The notes beneath the pieces were generated by a model. That model was given only the letters and a program-made list of their open reading frames with translations. It did not search any database and had not been told where the DNA came from. Of a DNA stretch of 64,000 nucleotides, positions 61,128-64,000 are shown one piece after another; the stretch's first letter is position 1, and every line of letters starts with the position of its first letter. This DNA comes from Rhipicephalus microplus (lineage: Eukaryota > Arthropoda > Arachnida > Ixodida > Ixodidae): NCBI RefSeq assembly GCF_043290135.1, contig NC_134707.1:76008508-76072507 (forward strand), given 5' to 3'. The position numbers were made by a program, and so were the translations under genes.

Positions 61128-61378
61128 GCCCCGCCCGCGGTGGTCTAGTGGCTAAGGTACTCGGCTGCTGACCCGCAGGTCGCGGGTTAAAATCCCGGCT
61201 GCGGCGGCAGCATTTCCGATGGAGGTGGAAATGTCATAGGCCCGTGTGCTCAGATTTGGGTGCACGTTAAAGAACCCCATGGAGGTGGCCGAAATTTCCG
61301 GAGCCCTCCACTACGGCGTCTCTCATAATCATATGTTGGTTTTGGGACGTTAAACCCCACAAATCAATCAATCAATCA
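61128..61378 (+). repeat. Full-length tRNA-derived SINE
   Basis: A tRNA-like head with A box TGGTCTAGTGG and a B box changed to GGTTAAAATCC, then the family body and a (TCAA)n tail. A 12-bp exact duplication, TCACACCTCGAT, at 61116-61127 and 61379-61390 marks both ends. A small duplication (ATGGAGGTGG) in the body is private to this copy. Confidence 0.93.
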
Positions 61379-61390
61379 TCACACCTCGAT

Positions 61391-61870
61391 AACACGAACT
61401 TTCGTTTAACTTTCTTGAAAATCTATTTCGTTAATGTGTTCATTTCCCCACCACTTGTATTATAGTTTGTGTACGCAACCGAATTTCAATATATCTGGAG
61501 ATATCTTTTTCTAGTATTGCTCATTTTATTGTGCACCCAGTTTTTCTGAGTTTGAGTTCTTGTTTATTATGCTACAAATTAGCCTGTGCTATTTGTCTTT
61601 TCGTGCATACCGCAGTCGCGATGTATCCGTGGGAAGGGAGCAACGTCAAGCCGCGACTGTGTGGTTTTTTTTCCCCTACTCCTCAGCCATGTATTTTTTA
61701 TGCATGTCTTAAATAAGGACTCAGACTCAGACTCAGCGAAATAAAAATATGTAAAATAGAAGGCAGTTGCATTAACCCCAGCCGCTGATATACACTGTGA
61801 ACTAATGTCCTGGCTTCGCTGATGCACTAGCGAAGCTTAAACCATCTGCATGGAGTTAAAACCATCAGCG
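61391..61870. other. Gene-free spacer
   Basis: No gene. A short GACTCAGACTCAGACTCAGC repeat lies near 61720. AAACCATC and GCGAAGC words repeat near 61830-61875. Confidence 0.4.
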
Positions 61871-61885
61871 AAGCTACAACATTTG

Positions 61886-62125
61886 CCCCGCCGTGGTGGT
61901 CTAGTGGCTAAGGTACTCGGCTGCTGACGCGCAGGTCACGGGTTCGAATCCCGGCTGCGGCGGCTGCATTTCCGATGGGGGCGGAAATGTTGTAGGCCCA
62001 TGTGCTCAGATTTGGGTGCACGTTAAAGAACCCCAGGTGGTCTAAATTTCCGGAGCCCTCCACTACGGCGTCTCTCATAATCATATAGTGGTTTTGGGAC
62101 GTTAAACCCCACATATCAATCAATC
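61886..62125 (+). repeat. Full-length tRNA-derived SINE, promoter boxes intact
   Basis: A box TGGTCTAGTGG at 61897-61907 and B box GGTTCGAATCC at 61941-61951 match pol III consensus, followed by the body and a TCAA tail. A 15-bp duplication with one mismatch, AAGCTACAACATTTG at 61871-61885 and AAGCTGCAACATTTG at 62126-62140, fixes the ends. It is the best candidate here for a transcribable copy. It is not a tRNA gene: the stem pairing is incomplete and a 3' body follows. Confidence 0.94.
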
Positions 62126-62140
62126 AAGCTGCAACATTTG

Positions 62141-64000
62141 TACAAAGTGCCCGGCCGGTAAAATTCATGGGAGCGCCCATTCCAACGTATTCTTCAATAC
62201 ATATTTCCTGTTCTTGTGTAAAGATATGCTTGAACCACTGGGCATCGCACCTTTTTTTTTTTTGGCATCCTCTGTCAAACAGAGTGTGACAACCGAAAAT
62301 TGTATAACCTAATGGAACTGTGCACATTCGTTGCACAATGCATTCGAGCGATCTCGTTGCGTAACGAATTACATTACGACACCGACGTCGTATAGTCTCG
62401 GGTGAGCCAGCTGTCACTGTCTGCGAAGTGTGTGCGTGCCACGATGTAACAAGTGTAAGTGGCCTTTTGAAGAAGGCAGCTTTTGCCTTCGAAGTTGGTC
62501 TGACAGGTCGCTAATGCATGTTGACGACAACACCTCGGGAGCTCACGTAAGCTACGACATGTGTGCTATAGCGTTCACGTTGAAACGGTGAGCATCCAAA
62601 ACGAGCTTAATATTTGAATTACGCATGTAACGGGCGAGGGTCATTCGCAACGACTAAAGTAAGTTCGTTCAACATAAAGCACTATTTATTTTGTGTCTCT
62701 CTTGCTTTTATTGAAAGGAGAGGCACCCGTGGGTTGAGGACATCCACCTATTACTGACGAAATCGATATACGTTTAGGCGTGGCGTGATTCGTAGAAATG
62801 TGAGTAAAATTAAATATAAAACAATGTTTACGTCAGCAGGCAACTTCGTTTGTGTCACTACCGTTGTGACTGGTTTCTTCCCTCACGTCAAACAACGAAA
62901 TCGACAGATGCGTGTATTCAGACAACTGTCGCGCTTCGAAGACGTGTTCGATATGTTTCTTGCATGTGATTAATGTGTAAATCCCACTACGTGCGCATTT
63001 ATTGCCGATGGGACGCCTGCCGCATCATCGTCCTACACAACCTTCCGATTAAGAGCATATAAATGGTTTGATTGCCATCAGCACACCCCGTTTCGAAGGA
63101 AATCCTTATCGTTAGTACCGTTCGTGACACTCTTTGAAACAAAATGCCTTCCACGGACTACAAGTACTTTTTGCTTCAACATTAAATTCCTGGTGCACTC
63201 AATCAGCTTCAGTCTCGTCGCAAAAATTGCTTTCGCTTTAAAAAAAAAAGTGCACTTATAGAAACACAATAACTATCTAGCGGGCTGCGCTTGGCTTAAT
63301 TTTATCGCGGCTCGGTTTTACTGTGACCAAAATAGCTTCCACAACCCTCCTGGACAAGTGTGTTGCACTTTTACTGACTGGGCAGTGAACTTGAGCGTAA
63401 CACAATGGTGCGACCTCTCAGAATGCATCATGGCAGTATCCTCTGGCAAGTGAACTAGGGCACGGAAAATATTGCGCTCCTCCGACTGCAACACAAACAC
63501 TCGGAGAAAACTGATACAGAGGGCAGAAAAATAGGGCTTGCGCGGTACTTTCTTGCATGTCTGTCCTATTACGGATACGTAGATGTAGTTTCTGACTACT
63601 TCGATTTATTTTTCGCTGCATTCAATCCCTGTATCTCGCTCGTAGCTGCTTCTAAGGAGATCTAGTTTCTGTAACCATAGGCATGTGTAGCATTCTTCAA
63701 TGAAAAATGACGAGGTGATCAAAGATTCTCGAGGCCCATCCCCCCCCCCCCCCCCTTCGTGTTCTTCTGCTCAAGTCCTTAAGATGAGAACGTGAAAAGG
63801 TGAGGTATCAGGAGAGGTGTCGACGTACTAACCGTAGCCAGCCTAAGCACCTGACCTTGTAGCCACATTCTAATCTTCCTTTCTTGCTTTGATATGAATT
63901 CGACGTTTTGAAAAGCATATGTTACACGTGATGCCATCTTCATCAGTGCTACAAGTGTTTTCTTTTTTTTTACTATTTCAGTCACTGTACTTTCTTTCTT
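62141..64000. other. Gene-free DNA to the window end
   Basis: AT-rich with no recognised gene. A poly(C) run of about 16 lies near 63739-63756. Confidence 0.45.

Noticed and set aside
61128..61205. tRNA-like sequences at the start of the SINEs as real tRNA genes
   Set aside because: They are fused to the SINE body, lack full stem pairing and are flanked by target-site duplications.

Overview
The window looks like nuclear DNA of an ixodid (hard) tick, and almost everything recognisable in it is repetitive. The organism call rests on eight copies of one tRNA-derived SINE that resembles the Ruka-type SINEs of ticks (from memory, not aligned), together with I/R1-group LINEs with C-terminal RNase H, Gypsy elements and Penelope-like elements. 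I found no host protein-coding gene, rRNA or genuine tRNA.

Layout. 1-21.8 kb is AT-rich, gene-free DNA holding short elements: 5'-truncated SINEs with clean target-site duplications, a pair of terminal-inverted-repeat elements (3.8-4.9 kb), a fold-back hairpin family (4.7 and 7.6 kb), a double snapback (8.4 kb), a MITE-like element with a SINE inside it (11.6-12.2 kb), microsatellites and a long pyrimidine-rich tract (20.4-20.9 kb). 21.86-27.17 kb is a near-complete minus-strand LINE with ORF1 and an ORF2 broken by one TGA. 28.58-40.91 kb is one Gypsy LTR retrotransposon with two 159-bp LTRs that read as identical. A second LINE-derived block (about 32.51-39.59 kb) sits in its pol gene between RNase H and integrase. 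That LINE carries an intact zinc-knuckle ORF1 and an intact 1251-residue endonuclease-RT-RNase H ORF2.

41.0-43.0 kb is a small LTR element with 110-bp LTRs and only a gag-like ORF. 43.1-48.8 kb is a Penelope-like element arranged as a large inverted repeat: a complete minus-strand RT/GIY-YIG ORF faces a truncated plus-strand copy, and both outer ends carry a hammerhead-like core. Three long (TA)n tracts separate these elements. 50.9-52.1 kb is a 5'-truncated copy of the 22-27 kb LINE. 52-64 kb is mostly unique AT-rich DNA with a deleted Gypsy fragment (58 kb), a decayed LINE tail (60.4 kb) and two full-length SINEs (61.1 and 61.9 kb).

How the parts fit together. The autonomous LINEs supply the kind of enzymology (target-primed reverse transcription) that would explain the SINE and hairpin insertions with 12-16 bp duplications, but no specific LINE-SINE pairing is proven here. 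The Gypsy element was complete or nearly so before the LINE block split it. Coordinates of element ends are read by eye and may be off by a few bases.
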